Below, piece by piece: positions 52,946 through 61,765 of a stretch of 64,000 nucleotides of DNA. Source of the DNA: Martinezella tropici (GTDB taxonomy: Bacteria > Pseudomonadota > Alphaproteobacteria > Rhizobiales > Rhizobiaceae). Under the pieces are notes generated by a model. The model saw only the letters and a program-made list of their open reading frames with translations. It ran no database searches and was not told the DNA's origin. The stretch is from positions 434,001-498,000 of the forward strand of contig NZ_VNIP01000004.1 in assembly GCF_008370325.1 (NCBI RefSeq). Direction: 5' to 3'. The position numbers and the translations under genes were made by a program. Positions within the stretch are counted from its first letter, which is position 1; each line of letters opens with the position of its first letter.

Positions 52946-55900
52946 CAGAACCGCACTTTGAGCGTACCCTTTACGGCACGGCCCCAACCTGCGACACCCG
53001 GTGATATCTCGAAGCCCTTGTCGAGCAGGTTGAAGGCCGCGACCTCGAGCGCAAAGCGCTTGTCGAGTGGCTCCCAAATGAGATTGGCGTCGAGTGTCCA
53101 ATAGTCATCGAGACGGACGCTGCCTAGAAATGGATCGATGCCTTGACGCTCGCCGGTATAGTTCGCTGCCACGGTGATCTTAACGTTGGCCTCGTTCACC
53201 CATGTAAGGGTGAGCTGGCCGGAGTTGTTCGGCACATAGGGCAGCGATCTCCCGAATGTCGGGCTTGTCGGATCATTATCCCTTGAATCCGCATAGGCCG
53301 CAGTTGCCGAAATTCCGAAACCGTTGCCCAGGGCAATGTTTGTTGTCGCGCTGACCCGATCAATGCGACCGTCGTCGATATTGGTGCCAAATGTAAACGG
53401 GAAGATGAACGGCGCGCTGGCCGGATACGCCAAATTCAGATCGCGAATTTCCTGGTGCTGATAGTCGAGGCTCGTGAATAAATAATCCGTCCACTGGGCA
53501 TCCCATTGCAGCGCGACCGTATCGGCGTAGCCGTTGGCGCCGAGAAGCGGCTGAAACGGTTGCAGGCCGAGGACGCCGATCGGTGAGAGCGTCGGCGAAC
53601 CGAAGTCGAAGCTCTCGCGCATGAACGCCGCCCTCAGCCATTGACCCTCCGCCGGCGCCCAGGCTCCCCCGAGGCGGGGTTCCAGGCGTTTGACGTCTGT
53701 CGTTTCGCTGTCCATAAGCGTGCCAAAGAGAGCGTATTCCGCTTTGACCTGTGGGTTGATCTCGTGGATGAGATCGACATAGGCGCGCCCTATGTCGATC
53801 CTTTCATCAGCGGGAGCCGATATCGCTGTACCCGAAATTTCATCCGAAGCTTTGAGCTCGACGAACCCGCCTTCCACACCGTAGCGCCATGTCAGATCGC
53901 CGTCGCCATAGAGGTGGTTGACGGCGGCCACGTAGTTTCTTTGCGAAGCCTTCGCGGTTCGCTCCAATATCGGCGGCGGGCCGAACAATTGGGTCAGGTT
54001 CTGATCCATGTCCGTGTAGAAGACTGCCGCATTCATGACATCGCGGTAGCCGAACGTATGGCTCCAGCCGAGGCCCGCGGCCGTCGTCTTGTTGTCCGCA
54101 TTGCCGTTTTGCTCGAACGTTGCCAGCGGAAACGCCAAATCACGACCGACTTTGCTGTCGGAGCGATTTGCATAGAGAACGACGCGGTCATCGGGGTTGG
54201 GGGTGGCGGTCAGATATCCGTTGCCAGACAGGGTTCGAATATCGCCGCTGAATGTGTTAGGCCCAAACAGACCTCCGGCGAACGATTGGTCCTGGCCAGC
54301 CGTTGGGATTTGATCCCAAGTGATGTTCGCAAAGCCGCTGATCGGGAAGGGTTCGTTGGCGAAGCCTTGAATTTCAGCTTCGCCAATGAGCTTATTATCG
54401 TCTGCTGAATGCATCATGCCCGCACCAAGCGAACCTTCCAGAAACGGACGCCTCAGGAGGTTGGCCGAGCGCGATCGGCCCGAAAGCATATGCGGGTCCA
54501 GCAGCAGTCCCTGCAGCAGCGCCGAGAAGCTGTTCGGGCTGAGCTTGAAGGGATCGATTTCGTCATCGAAGACCTCTGCATTGGCGAAGGGCCTGATATT
54601 CCCGCGGATCGACTGGTCGACGTAGCCGCTGCCGACGAATGGATCGAAGACCGCATCGCCATAATATCGACCCCAAGCATTGAGTCCCTGCAAGCGGAAT
54701 GCATTGTTCAGCGTCGAACCGGCATCTTGATTAGCCCCGAGCGAGCCATAGTCGCCGCCGCGAGCTTTCGAACGCCTCAGAAATTCCTGAGCATTTCGGA
54801 TCGCTCTATCCGCATCATAGTCATCGATCGCCACGGCCGTCCGAAAAGATGAGATAACGGGATCGTTCTTGTCGAGCCGATCGGCGTTGTCGAGAGCCTG
54901 GTTTGACGGATCCCACTCACCCTTTTCGTAATGTCCCGCCGCAAGCATCAACTGCGCTTGCGAATAGCCTGGGTTGGCAGTTGAGGCGGCGAGCAGATCG
55001 TCGATCGCTTTATCCATCTCACCCGTCTGCAGATAATAACGCCCGCGTGCGAGCAGGGCGACGTCGAATGCGGGGTCGGTGGCCAACGCCAGGTCGATCT
55101 CGCGTTTGGCTTCTTTCATGCGCGATTGATCGAGATAGAAAACTGCAAGATTTGCGTGGCTGATCGGGTCGTCGGGATCGAGCTCTATCGCCGTCTTGAA
55201 GGCTGCTTCGGATTCTCGGCTGGCGCCGCGGGCGTCCTGCAGCAAACCGAGATCGTTCCAGACCATCGAGGAACCTGGGGCGATTTTGAGCGCGTTGTTA
55301 AGGTCTTCAAGCGCGCCATCGAGGTCGCCTTCGAAGTCCGTGCGCAGACGGGCGCGCGCCTGCAGTCCGTCGGGATCCAGCGGATCGATCGAAAGCGATC
55401 GTTCGATCGCCTCGCGCATCTGGGCCTGATCGTTGATTAATATTGCAAGCTGTGCGCGCGCGGCTGGTAGCCGCGAATCCGTCGGATAGCGTGCCTCCGC
55501 CTCCTTGATCGTTTTGATCGCGGCGGGAATGTCTTCGAGAAAGCCGGCCGTATAGGCCTTCATCATGGCAGCATAAGGACCATTAATGTTGGCAGGTGGT
55601 TTTTCCGCGTGGTTGGGGTCGCGCAACGAGCGCGCGTAATAACCGCCATAGGCGGCGATGCTGCGGCGCTGTGGATCGAGCGCGGGTTCCGCCCGCGAAA
55701 ATAATCTTGCGGCTTCGTCGTAGCGCTTTGCGGCACCGGCGATCAATGCTTCGATCAGATCGGCGCGTGCACGCTCGGTGGCGGAGAGCTTGAGCGTGCG
55801 AACCTTTGCAAGCGATTCCAGCGCCTTCCGCCGACCATCGAGCGACATTTGCGCTTCGGCGAGGGTCAGCCATTCCTCCGCTTTTCTGGCACCCGGTGCC

Positions 55901-56592
55901 TTCGCCTCGATGCGGTCGCGCTTAGAGCGCATCTCGCGGATCGGCAAGGGTGAGGCGGGCATGAAGGTGAAGCCACTGCGCAGTGTCAGATAGAAGAGCA
56001 TCTGCTCGCGGTCGTCGGGCGTTACGATTACCAGTTTACGCGGCGCCTGGCCGATTCTGGCAACAGCGGCCTCGCCTTGGGCGACCTCGACGCTGCCGTG
56101 CGCGTTCTTGAACTCCACACGACCTTCCAGCACGATCAGCGAGGTCTGATCGCCTTTGACCGTCAGCGTCCAGTCTGTACCGCGAATAGCGGCAGCGGCC
56201 GCCGGCGTCTCCACGGTCAGGCCCTGGCCGCCGCGCTGGGCTCGAGCCCACATGGTGCCGGATTGCAGATTAAGGATCGTGTCGCCGGTGGCGCCCATCT
56301 GCTTAACCTGCAGTGCCGAGTTTCGGCCTAGTCGAACCTGGGTATGGTCGGCGAAAAGGATCGCAAGCTGGCCGCTGGCATTGGTGCGCAACAGGTCGCC
56401 ACCAAGCAGATCCTGGTAGAGCGCGACACCTTGCCAGTTGGACAGGTCGACGAAGCGGACTTCCTCGCCCATCTTGTGATCGATCACCGAACCGGCAGGT
56501 TGAGCAGCCCGCCGCACAGGCTCCGCCGCCGCTTCCTGCGTCAAATACAAGGCAATGAACGCGATCGCCGCGCGCCCACACACGTATCTCAT
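52945..56592 (-). CDS. FecR-TPR-beta-barrel outer-membrane protein
   Basis: A 1215-residue fusion. After a signal peptide (MRYVCGRAAIAFIALYL...AAA, 1-24) comes a FecR domain (about 60-170, GDLLRTNASGQLAILFADHT and AAIRGTDWTLTV), several TPR repeats (about 225-620, e.g. AIELDPDDPISHANLAVFYL) and a C-terminal outer-membrane barrel (about 720-1215) that ends in Phe (LKVRF), as outer-membrane proteins do. The start at 56592 has GGGAG upstream and begins the signal peptide. The combined layout suggests a surface sensor or receptor that signals to the coupled CHASE2 cyclase. Confidence 0.82.
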   Translation of the reverse strand: MRYVCGRAAIAFIALYLTQEAAAEPVRRAAQPAGSVIDHKMGEEVRFVDLSNWQGVALYQDLLGGDLLRTNASGQLAILFADHTQVRLGRNSALQVKQMGATGDTILNLQSGTMWARAQRGGQGLTVETPAAAAAIRGTDWTLTVKGDQTSLIVLEGRVEFKNAHGSVEVAQGEAAVARIGQAPRKLVIVTPDDREQMLFYLTLRSGFTFMPASPLPIREMRSKRDRIEAKAPGARKAEEWLTLAEAQMSLDGRRKALESLAKVRTLKLSATERARADLIEALIAGAAKRYDEAARLFSRAEPALDPQRRSIAAYGGYYARSLRDPNHAEKPPANINGPYAAMMKAYTAGFLEDIPAAIKTIKEAEARYPTDSRLPAARAQLAILINDQAQMREAIERSLSIDPLDPDGLQARARLRTDFEGDLDGALEDLNNALKIAPGSSMVWNDLGLLQDARGASRESEAAFKTAIELDPDDPISHANLAVFYLDQSRMKEAKREIDLALATDPAFDVALLARGRYYLQTGEMDKAIDDLLAASTANPGYSQAQLMLAAGHYEKGEWDPSNQALDNADRLDKNDPVISSFRTAVAIDDYDADRAIRNAQEFLRRSKARGGDYGSLGANQDAGSTLNNAFRLQGLNAWGRYYGDAVFDPFVGSGYVDQSIRGNIRPFANAEVFDDEIDPFKLSPNSFSALLQGLLLDPHMLSGRSRSANLLRRPFLEGSLGAGMMHSADDNKLIGEAEIQGFANEPFPISGFANITWDQIPTAGQDQSFAGGLFGPNTFSGDIRTLSGNGYLTATPNPDDRVVLYANRSDSKVGRDLAFPLATFEQNGNADNKTTAAGLGWSHTFGYRDVMNAAVFYTDMDQNLTQLFGPPPILERTAKASQRNYVAAVNHLYGDGDLTWRYGVEGGFVELKASDEISGTAISAPADERIDIGRAYVDLIHEINPQVKAEYALFGTLMDSETTDVKRLEPRLGGAWAPAEGQWLRAAFMRESFDFGSPTLSPIGVLGLQPFQPLLGANGYADTVALQWDAQWTDYLFTSLDYQHQEIRDLNLAYPASAPFIFPFTFGTNIDDGRIDRVSATTNIALGNGFGISATAAYADSRDNDPTSPTFGRSLPYVPNNSGQLTLTWVNEANVKITVAANYTGERQGIDPFLGSVRLDDYWTLDANLIWEPLDKRFALEVAAFNLLDKGFEISPGVAGWGRAVKGTLKVRF

Positions 56593-57275
56593 AAGTCTAC
56601 TCCCGCACACTGCAAGGATTTGTCTGTCTATGGTTGAAAAAGTCAAGTGCGACGAGGGGTGGCTTTTCTTTGCCATGGAAGTGTAACGGCGAAAAACACT
56701 TGAAGATAAGAGGGAAAAGTGAGTTGTTATGCAACTAATCTGGCATGCTTATTATCTTATATTGGCTCAATGGTTCTGAAGGTAGCGAACCGTCGGCATG
56801 TCCAGTCGTGATTCATCAAGCCCTATACAAATGATCGTTCGCAACAGGCTCAATACGCTGAGCAGCTGAATATCTTGCGCACCTTGTCTTTCGACATCAA
56901 TCAGTTCGAACCGGTCGCAGCCCTGAAAACCCTGCCGTTTGACGGTGTCGAAAGCGTCGCCATGGTCTATGACGATCAACCGATCGTCGATCATTTTCGC
57001 CACCTCGATGAGCTGAGGATCATCGGGCGCCATGACGATCAGGGGTGATGAGCGGATTTATTTCCTTGAACTTGAGCGCGACGAGCCCTGAAACCGCTCG
57101 GCCATACATCATCTAGATAGCTTCTTGGAAGATTGCTGGTATCGGGTTCAGATCCCTCAAGAGCACATAGCGGGAAGGGGCAAACCGAGTTGCATTACGC
57201 CTATGCCGCGGCACGCCCGTGATGTTATTAGGTGCTACTTGTCAGGCATCCCTGACGTCAGGACGGCTTCAGCCC
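56593..57275. other. Intergenic stretch with a possible gene remnant and repeat copy F
   Basis: It holds the promoter of the FecR gene in its first part, which is A/T-rich. The minus-strand frame at 56767-57033 starts MAPDDPQLIEVAKMIDDRLI, which resembles the end of zinc-type alcohol dehydrogenases before diverging; it may be a frameshifted remnant, but the support is thin. Repeat copy F is at 57146. No intact gene is supported. Confidence 0.35.
57146..57178 (+). repeat. Degenerate repeat copy F
   Basis: Starts GGTTCAGATCCCTCAAGAGC, then ACATAGCGGGAAG; one base is missing relative to copies D and E in the TTCAAG part. It precedes the amidohydrolase gene cluster. Confidence 0.45.
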
Positions 57276-58259
57276 CTAGGAAGCGGTGCTTTCAATCAAT
57301 CGCTCCCAGTTTCCGTGGGCAAAGCCTGCTTTACTTTCCGCATCCAATCCACAGTTCGCGAGAAACCGTCGCGCGTCTCCGCCTTGACGGTATTGATACG
57401 GATAGTCTGTGGAAAACAAGAGCCGATCCGTTCCGACGATGGCTGCAGCGCGTGCGAGATAGTCGCGGCTGAACATGCCGCTGGCCGTGACATACAGGTT
57501 GTGCCGCAGATAGGTGGCGACTGGCTGCTTCAGCGATGACACCCGGTCCATCGCCGCCAGGCGCTCGGCATAGAAAAGCACCACCTCACCCCAGTGGCCA
57601 AGAATGACCTGCAGGCTGGGTAGGCGATCAAAAGTGCCGCCCAATATAAGGCGGATGAACTGGATGCCGGCGTCGTAGTGCCAGCCAAGGCCGAATGTTG
57701 CGAATGCTGCATCCACGTATGGTGCGAACCCCGAATAATAAGCCGACCGAACTGCCGCGGGCGGCGTGCGGGGATGCAGTAGGATCGGCACGCCGAGTTT
57801 CGCCGCGCACTCTAAAACCGGTGAGAGGTCAGGGTGATCCAAATTCCGGTCTCCGACGCGACCGCACAGCATCGTGCCCTTGAAGCCGAGGCTTGCAACG
57901 CATCGTTCTAGTTCCAACGCAGCTTCGTCGGGTGATCCCATCGGCAGTGTTGCCAGGGCCTGAAACCGATCGGGATGTCGGGCGCACACTTCCGCCACGG
58001 CGTCATTGGCACGACGCGCGAGTTCAGCATCCTTCGACCCGATCTCGTGTAGCGCCGGCGTTGTGAGCGAGAGAACCTGGACATCGAGGCCGGTCTCATC
58101 CATCAGCGCCAGCCGCTGATCGGCAAGGTCGAGCAGACGACGCTCGATCTCGTCAGAATAGATCGCGACACTTGGATCGGTGGCAGCGAGCGCGGCTGCC
58201 TCCCAGGCAGCACGGACGTCGGTTGTCAGATAATGCTCCTCGATGCCGATCAGCTTCAT
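57276..58259 (-). CDS. Amidohydrolase of the ACMSD/gamma-resorcylate decarboxylase family
   Basis: A 327-residue metal-dependent (beta/alpha)8 enzyme. Metal ligands appear in MKLIGIEEHYLTTD (E8, H9 region), ILLHPRTPP, LGHWGEVVLFYAERL and FSTDYPY (final Asp). The layout is that of amidohydrolase-2 non-oxidative decarboxylases acting on hydroxybenzoates. It is followed by an SDR gene 34 bp upstream of it on the same strand (58294), in a probable two-gene operon. Substrate unknown. Confidence 0.85.
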   Translation of the reverse strand: MKLIGIEEHYLTTDVRAAWEAAALAATDPSVAIYSDEIERRLLDLADQRLALMDETGLDVQVLSLTTPALHEIGSKDAELARRANDAVAEVCARHPDRFQALATLPMGSPDEAALELERCVASLGFKGTMLCGRVGDRNLDHPDLSPVLECAAKLGVPILLHPRTPPAAVRSAYYSGFAPYVDAAFATFGLGWHYDAGIQFIRLILGGTFDRLPSLQVILGHWGEVVLFYAERLAAMDRVSSLKQPVATYLRHNLYVTASGMFSRDYLARAAAIVGTDRLLFSTDYPYQYRQGGDARRFLANCGLDAESKAGFAHGNWERLIESTAS

Positions 58260-58293
58260 GTCGATTTCCTTTCACGCGTCATCGTCTCAGGTT

Positions 58294-59007
58294 TCACCAG
58301 CGCACTGTCTTTCCATGGCGATCAATGAAGCGAAGGCCACTCGTACCCTGTTGCGCAAGGAGCGTCTCCACCAGTTCGGGAATAGTCTCCTCGATGCTGA
58401 GGGGTGCTTCCGTGCCGCCGAGATCTGTGCGGATCCAGCCGGGCGCCATTAGCACCAGCGCCCGCGCGCCATCGGCGTGGCGAGCGGCATAGCTGCGCAT
58501 ATACTGGTTGAGAGCGGCTTTGCTGCCCCGGTAAACCTCGTGCCCGCCCTTCTCGTTGTTGGCGATGCTGCCCTGACCCGATGACATGACGCCGATCAAG
58601 CCGGCTGGGCGCACCAGGTCCTGCAAACCTTCAACGGTTCGCATGACGCCAAGCGTGTTGGTGAGCATGACCCGTACAAACTCCTCGGTCGAGGTTTCTG
58701 CAATGGTCTCGCCTTGGTTACGGTTGGCGGTCCCCGCATTAACGAAGAGGATGTCGAACGCGCGACCGTAAAGCCTATCGCGCAGAGCGGCAATCTGATC
58801 TGGATCGGTAATGTCGAGGCGTTCGATCGTCACCAGATCTGGATAGCTGTTCGCGAGATCGGTAAGCTCAGTCCGACCGTTTTCACGCACCGTTCCGACA
58901 ACTTTCCAATTCTTCTTCACGAACTCGGCAGCCATCGCATGTCCGAGCCCGCGTGAGGCGCCGGCGAGCAGGACGCGATGAATTTGCTGATTTAGAGACT
59001 CGGTCAT
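58294..59007 (-). CDS. Short-chain dehydrogenase/reductase
   Basis: A 237-residue SDR. Cofactor motif GASRGLGH near residue 15-22 (TGxxxGxG type), NAG-like VNAGTANRN, and catalytic Ser with YRGSK (Tyr and Lys) after SSGQGSIANNEKGGHEV. ATG 59007 is chosen: GAGCACCGAG lies upstream and the cofactor site then falls at the normal distance. It is divergent from a LysR gene with a 129-bp gap, which suggests control by that regulator. Confidence 0.87.
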   Translation of the reverse strand: MTESLNQQIHRVLLAGASRGLGHAMAAEFVKKNWKVVGTVRENGRTELTDLANSYPDLVTIERLDITDPDQIAALRDRLYGRAFDILFVNAGTANRNQGETIAETSTEEFVRVMLTNTLGVMRTVEGLQDLVRPAGLIGVMSSGQGSIANNEKGGHEVYRGSKAALNQYMRSYAARHADGARALVLMAPGWIRTDLGGTEAPLSIEETIPELVETLLAQQGTSGLRFIDRHGKTVRW

Positions 59008-59136
59008 CTCGGTGCTCCTTTTGATCGCTTCGGCTTGAAGATAAGAACCTGAACCCAACGCGCCAGACGCACCAGATGCAAACAACGAGTGCACCAAACG
59101 CTTTGCACGAGGCCGGCACGTGCCTATAACGGCGGA

Positions 59137-60060
59137 ATGAAGAAGATCGACCTCAACCTGCTAATCGCGCTCGATGTGCTGCTCGAAGAATGCAGTGTGC
59201 TGGCAGCTGCGAAGCGTCTTGGCCTCAGTCCATCCGCGACGAGCAGAACGCTTGCCCGGCTACGAGACGCAACCGGTGATCCCATCCTGGTCCAAGCCGG
59301 ACGATCGCTGGTGCCGACGCCCCACGCCGAGCAGCTGGCCGGGCGGTTACACGCTCTGGTCCAGGAAGCCCAATCAGTGTTGACGCCAGTCCTCGTTCCC
59401 GTGGATCCTGGCGAGCTGGAACGGGTATTTACAATCCGCGCAAATGAAGGGTTCGTAGCTCTTTTCGCCCCCGCAATAATTGCGGTCGTCGCTAAAGAAG
59501 CTCCACGCGTGCGTCTGCACTTCGCGCCGAAACCCGATAAAGACACAGCGCCTCTGCGGCAGGGGACAATCGATCTGGATATCGGCACGACAGGCTCATC
59601 CGCGCCTGAAGTCCGCAGCCATCTCCTGTTCCGGGATCGGTTTATCGGAGTAGTGCGATCCAATCATCCGCTCCTGGACGAGCCGGTGACGCCCGAACGT
59701 TACGTTTCTCATGGACACGTCGTGACCTCGCGCCGAGGTCTGTGGCATGGCCCAGTAGACGACGCGCTTCTCGAGCTCGGTCTTCAGCGCGACATCCTCG
59801 CTGTCGTGCCCAGCTTTTCCGATGCACTAAACGTCGCTCGTCATTCCGACTTGATCGCTCTTGTACCGAGCCTGTGCCTTGGAGATGTCGATTCGAGGGA
59901 AAAACGCCTTCAAAGTTTCGCACTGCCCGTGTCCACGCCAGAAGTGACGATCAGCGCTATGTGGCATCCTCGCCTCGATGCTGATCCGGAACACCGCTGG
60001 CTAAGGCAGAAGCTTATCGCAACGTGTCGAACAATGCTAGAGACCGGGCCGAGGGGTTGA
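59137..60060 (+). CDS. LysR-family regulator
   Basis: A 307-residue LysR protein. The winged helix-turn-helix is at 1-60 (MKKIDLNLLIALDVLLEECSVLAAAKRLGLSPSATSRTLARLRD; key segment AAAKRLGLSPSATSR), followed by the co-inducer domain (about 90-300). The ATG 59137 gives the standard LysR N-terminus; the open frame reaches back to 59089. It is divergent from the SDR-amidohydrolase operon and is the likely regulator of it. Confidence 0.88.
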   Translation: MKKIDLNLLIALDVLLEECSVLAAAKRLGLSPSATSRTLARLRDATGDPILVQAGRSLVPTPHAEQLAGRLHALVQEAQSVLTPVLVPVDPGELERVFTIRANEGFVALFAPAIIAVVAKEAPRVRLHFAPKPDKDTAPLRQGTIDLDIGTTGSSAPEVRSHLLFRDRFIGVVRSNHPLLDEPVTPERYVSHGHVVTSRRGLWHGPVDDALLELGLQRDILAVVPSFSDALNVARHSDLIALVPSLCLGDVDSREKRLQSFALPVSTPEVTISAMWHPRLDADPEHRWLRQKLIATCRTMLETGPRG

Positions 60061-60089
60061 ACTACTAGGACAGTTTGGTTGGCGAGACA

Positions 60090-60395
60090 TTAAAGTAGAT
60101 CGCCACAGTCAGCCGATGCGGCCTTGCCTTGTGGATACGGAGTCTTGCGATTGAATACAAAACGACAGAAGAGGAAGCTGCTCAGTCGCGGCGTCATGCG
60201 TCGATCGCGACAATTGACGAGCCACATCGGGCGTTCACCGAGCTGCACGTCAGTAAAGAGCGGGATGAGGCAGCCTGTTTCGATATACCTCCTATTGACA
60301 GCAGGTGAACCATGCTCTGAAGCGATACCGGAAGAGGTTGGGTGTGGAGCGTCGGTCGTCGACCAAGAGGAACCCAATGATTCCATCGGTGACAC
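60090..60395 (-). pseudogene. Remnant of a LysR-family regulator gene
   Basis: The minus-strand frame contains YIETGCLIPLFTDVQLGERPMWLVNCRDRRMTPRLSSFL (about 40 residues; key pieces LIPLF, ERPMWL and RRMTPRL), which matches the C-terminal end of LysR co-inducer domains. The preceding part of such a gene is missing, and the match fades on both sides. The 385-bp gap (60061-60445) holds nothing else that I can support. Confidence 0.5.
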
Positions 60396-60445
60396 TTGAT
60401 GCCAGGGGCATCGTTCCCGGAAAGCCTAGTCACAGTCGGCCCGGT

Positions 60446-60838
60446 TTAGCTTAGGAAAAGCTGAGCCTCGATCGCGGCTTTGTCGAGCACAGACCATACC
60501 TGGCCGATCTTGTCGCGGTTATATTCGTAAAAGACATTTTCGCAGAACGACACGAGCTGGCCATTGACGGGAAGGCCGAGAAACTCGCCGGTTGGGCTGA
60601 TGTCAAATTCGAGGCGGCTCGCCACCGTATTGTCGTCGGAAACCAGGATGTGGATTTTGTAGTACAGGTCGGGAATCTCATGAGCCTCTTTCTCCCGCGC
60701 CTGTCGATATGCATCAAATCCGACGATCTTACCGTTGTAGGCGACATCGGTATCGACGTAGTTCGCCAGGTTGTCCCAGTCCCGGGTGTTCAGGCAATCG
60801 ATGTATTCTTGATACAATTCCGAAAGTGGGGCCGTCAT
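60446..60838 (-). CDS. SnoaL/NTF2-like protein
   Basis: A 130-residue cone-fold protein: ELYQEYIDCLNTRDWDNLANYVDTDVAYNG at the start, then a strand-rich core (KIHILVSDDNTVASRLEFDI and VNGQLVSFCENVFYEYNRDKI). This matches SnoaL-like polyketide cyclase-type or ester-cyclase-like NTF2 proteins. It is 18 bp downstream of an alpha/beta hydrolase gene on the same strand, so it is likely in the same operon. Activity unknown. Confidence 0.82.
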   Translation of the reverse strand: MTAPLSELYQEYIDCLNTRDWDNLANYVDTDVAYNGKIVGFDAYRQAREKEAHEIPDLYYKIHILVSDDNTVASRLEFDISPTGEFLGLPVNGQLVSFCENVFYEYNRDKIGQVWSVLDKAAIEAQLFLS

Positions 60839-60856
60839 CTCATTCCTCCTTGGGCT

Positions 60857-61765
60857 TCAATTGATCTGCTCGTGGACCCTCAGGACAGCGCGCGCGAACT
60901 CCTCGGGTTGCTCCTGCGGCACGTTGTGTCCGGCGTCGACGACGCGATGTTCGTGAAACCCGACAAACATTTTTGCATGGTGCGACGTCCCACCGGGCTT
61001 CAGGGGGTCGTTGGTCCCGTCAATGGTTACCGCCGGCACTGCGATTGCAGGCTTTTGGGCCAGCCTGGCCTCGAACTCCTGCATTGCCATCTCACCGGCC
61101 TCGAGGCCAAAAGAATGCCGATAGCAGCTAATCACGACGTCCACGAAATCAGGATTTTCAAACGCATTGGCTGACCGGGCAAACGTGGCATCATCGAACT
61201 GCCAGCCGGGAGACCACTCGCTCCATAGAATCCGGCACAGATCCCGGCGGTGTTGCGACAAGCACTCGCGTCCGCGCTCCGTCTGGAACAAGTGCTGATA
61301 CCAGAAGACTTTTTCCAATGCAGGCGCCACAGGGAGCCGTTGCCCGTTGACGTCAATGATGTCGTAGCCAGCATAGGAAACCAGGCCGCCGATCTGTCCC
61401 GGCCAGAGGGCTGCCGCCACGCAGGAGGCGTTTCCGCCCCAGTCGAAACCCCCAAGAATGGGCCGCTTGATCCCAAGCACGTCGATCAGTTCGACGATAT
61501 CAAGGCCACGGGCGGCCTGCTGTCCGCTGCGAGGCGTTTCGTCCGACAGGCACCGCGTCGGTCCGAAGCCCCGAGTATAGGGTACGATGACCCGCGCTCC
61601 GGCCTGCGCCAAGATCCGGCCGACTTCATCGAATGCGTGCACGTCGTATGGAAATCCGTGCGATAGAACGACTGGCCACCCGTCGGGCGCTCCGTGTTCA
61701 AGGTAACCGATGGAAAGAGTGCCCGTCTCGACGGTTTTAGTGGCTGTTCCGTTCGCCGCGCTCAA
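60857..61765 (-). CDS. Alpha/beta hydrolase (epoxide hydrolase/dehalogenase-like)
   Basis: A 302-residue alpha/beta hydrolase. Oxyanion-hole motif SHGFPYDVHAFD, nucleophile elbow GFDWGG (Asp in place of Ser, as in epoxide hydrolases and haloalkane dehalogenases), an acid in TIDGTNDPLKPGG, and His in DAGHNVPQE. Overlaps the upstream epoxide hydrolase by 4 bp. Probably acts on a hydrophobic epoxide or halide. Confidence 0.85.
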   Translation of the reverse strand: MSAANGTATKTVETGTLSIGYLEHGAPDGWPVVLSHGFPYDVHAFDEVGRILAQAGARVIVPYTRGFGPTRCLSDETPRSGQQAARGLDIVELIDVLGIKRPILGGFDWGGNASCVAAALWPGQIGGLVSYAGYDIIDVNGQRLPVAPALEKVFWYQHLFQTERGRECLSQHRRDLCRILWSEWSPGWQFDDATFARSANAFENPDFVDVVISCYRHSFGLEAGEMAMQEFEARLAQKPAIAVPAVTIDGTNDPLKPGGTSHHAKMFVGFHEHRVVDAGHNVPQEQPEEFARAVLRVHEQIN

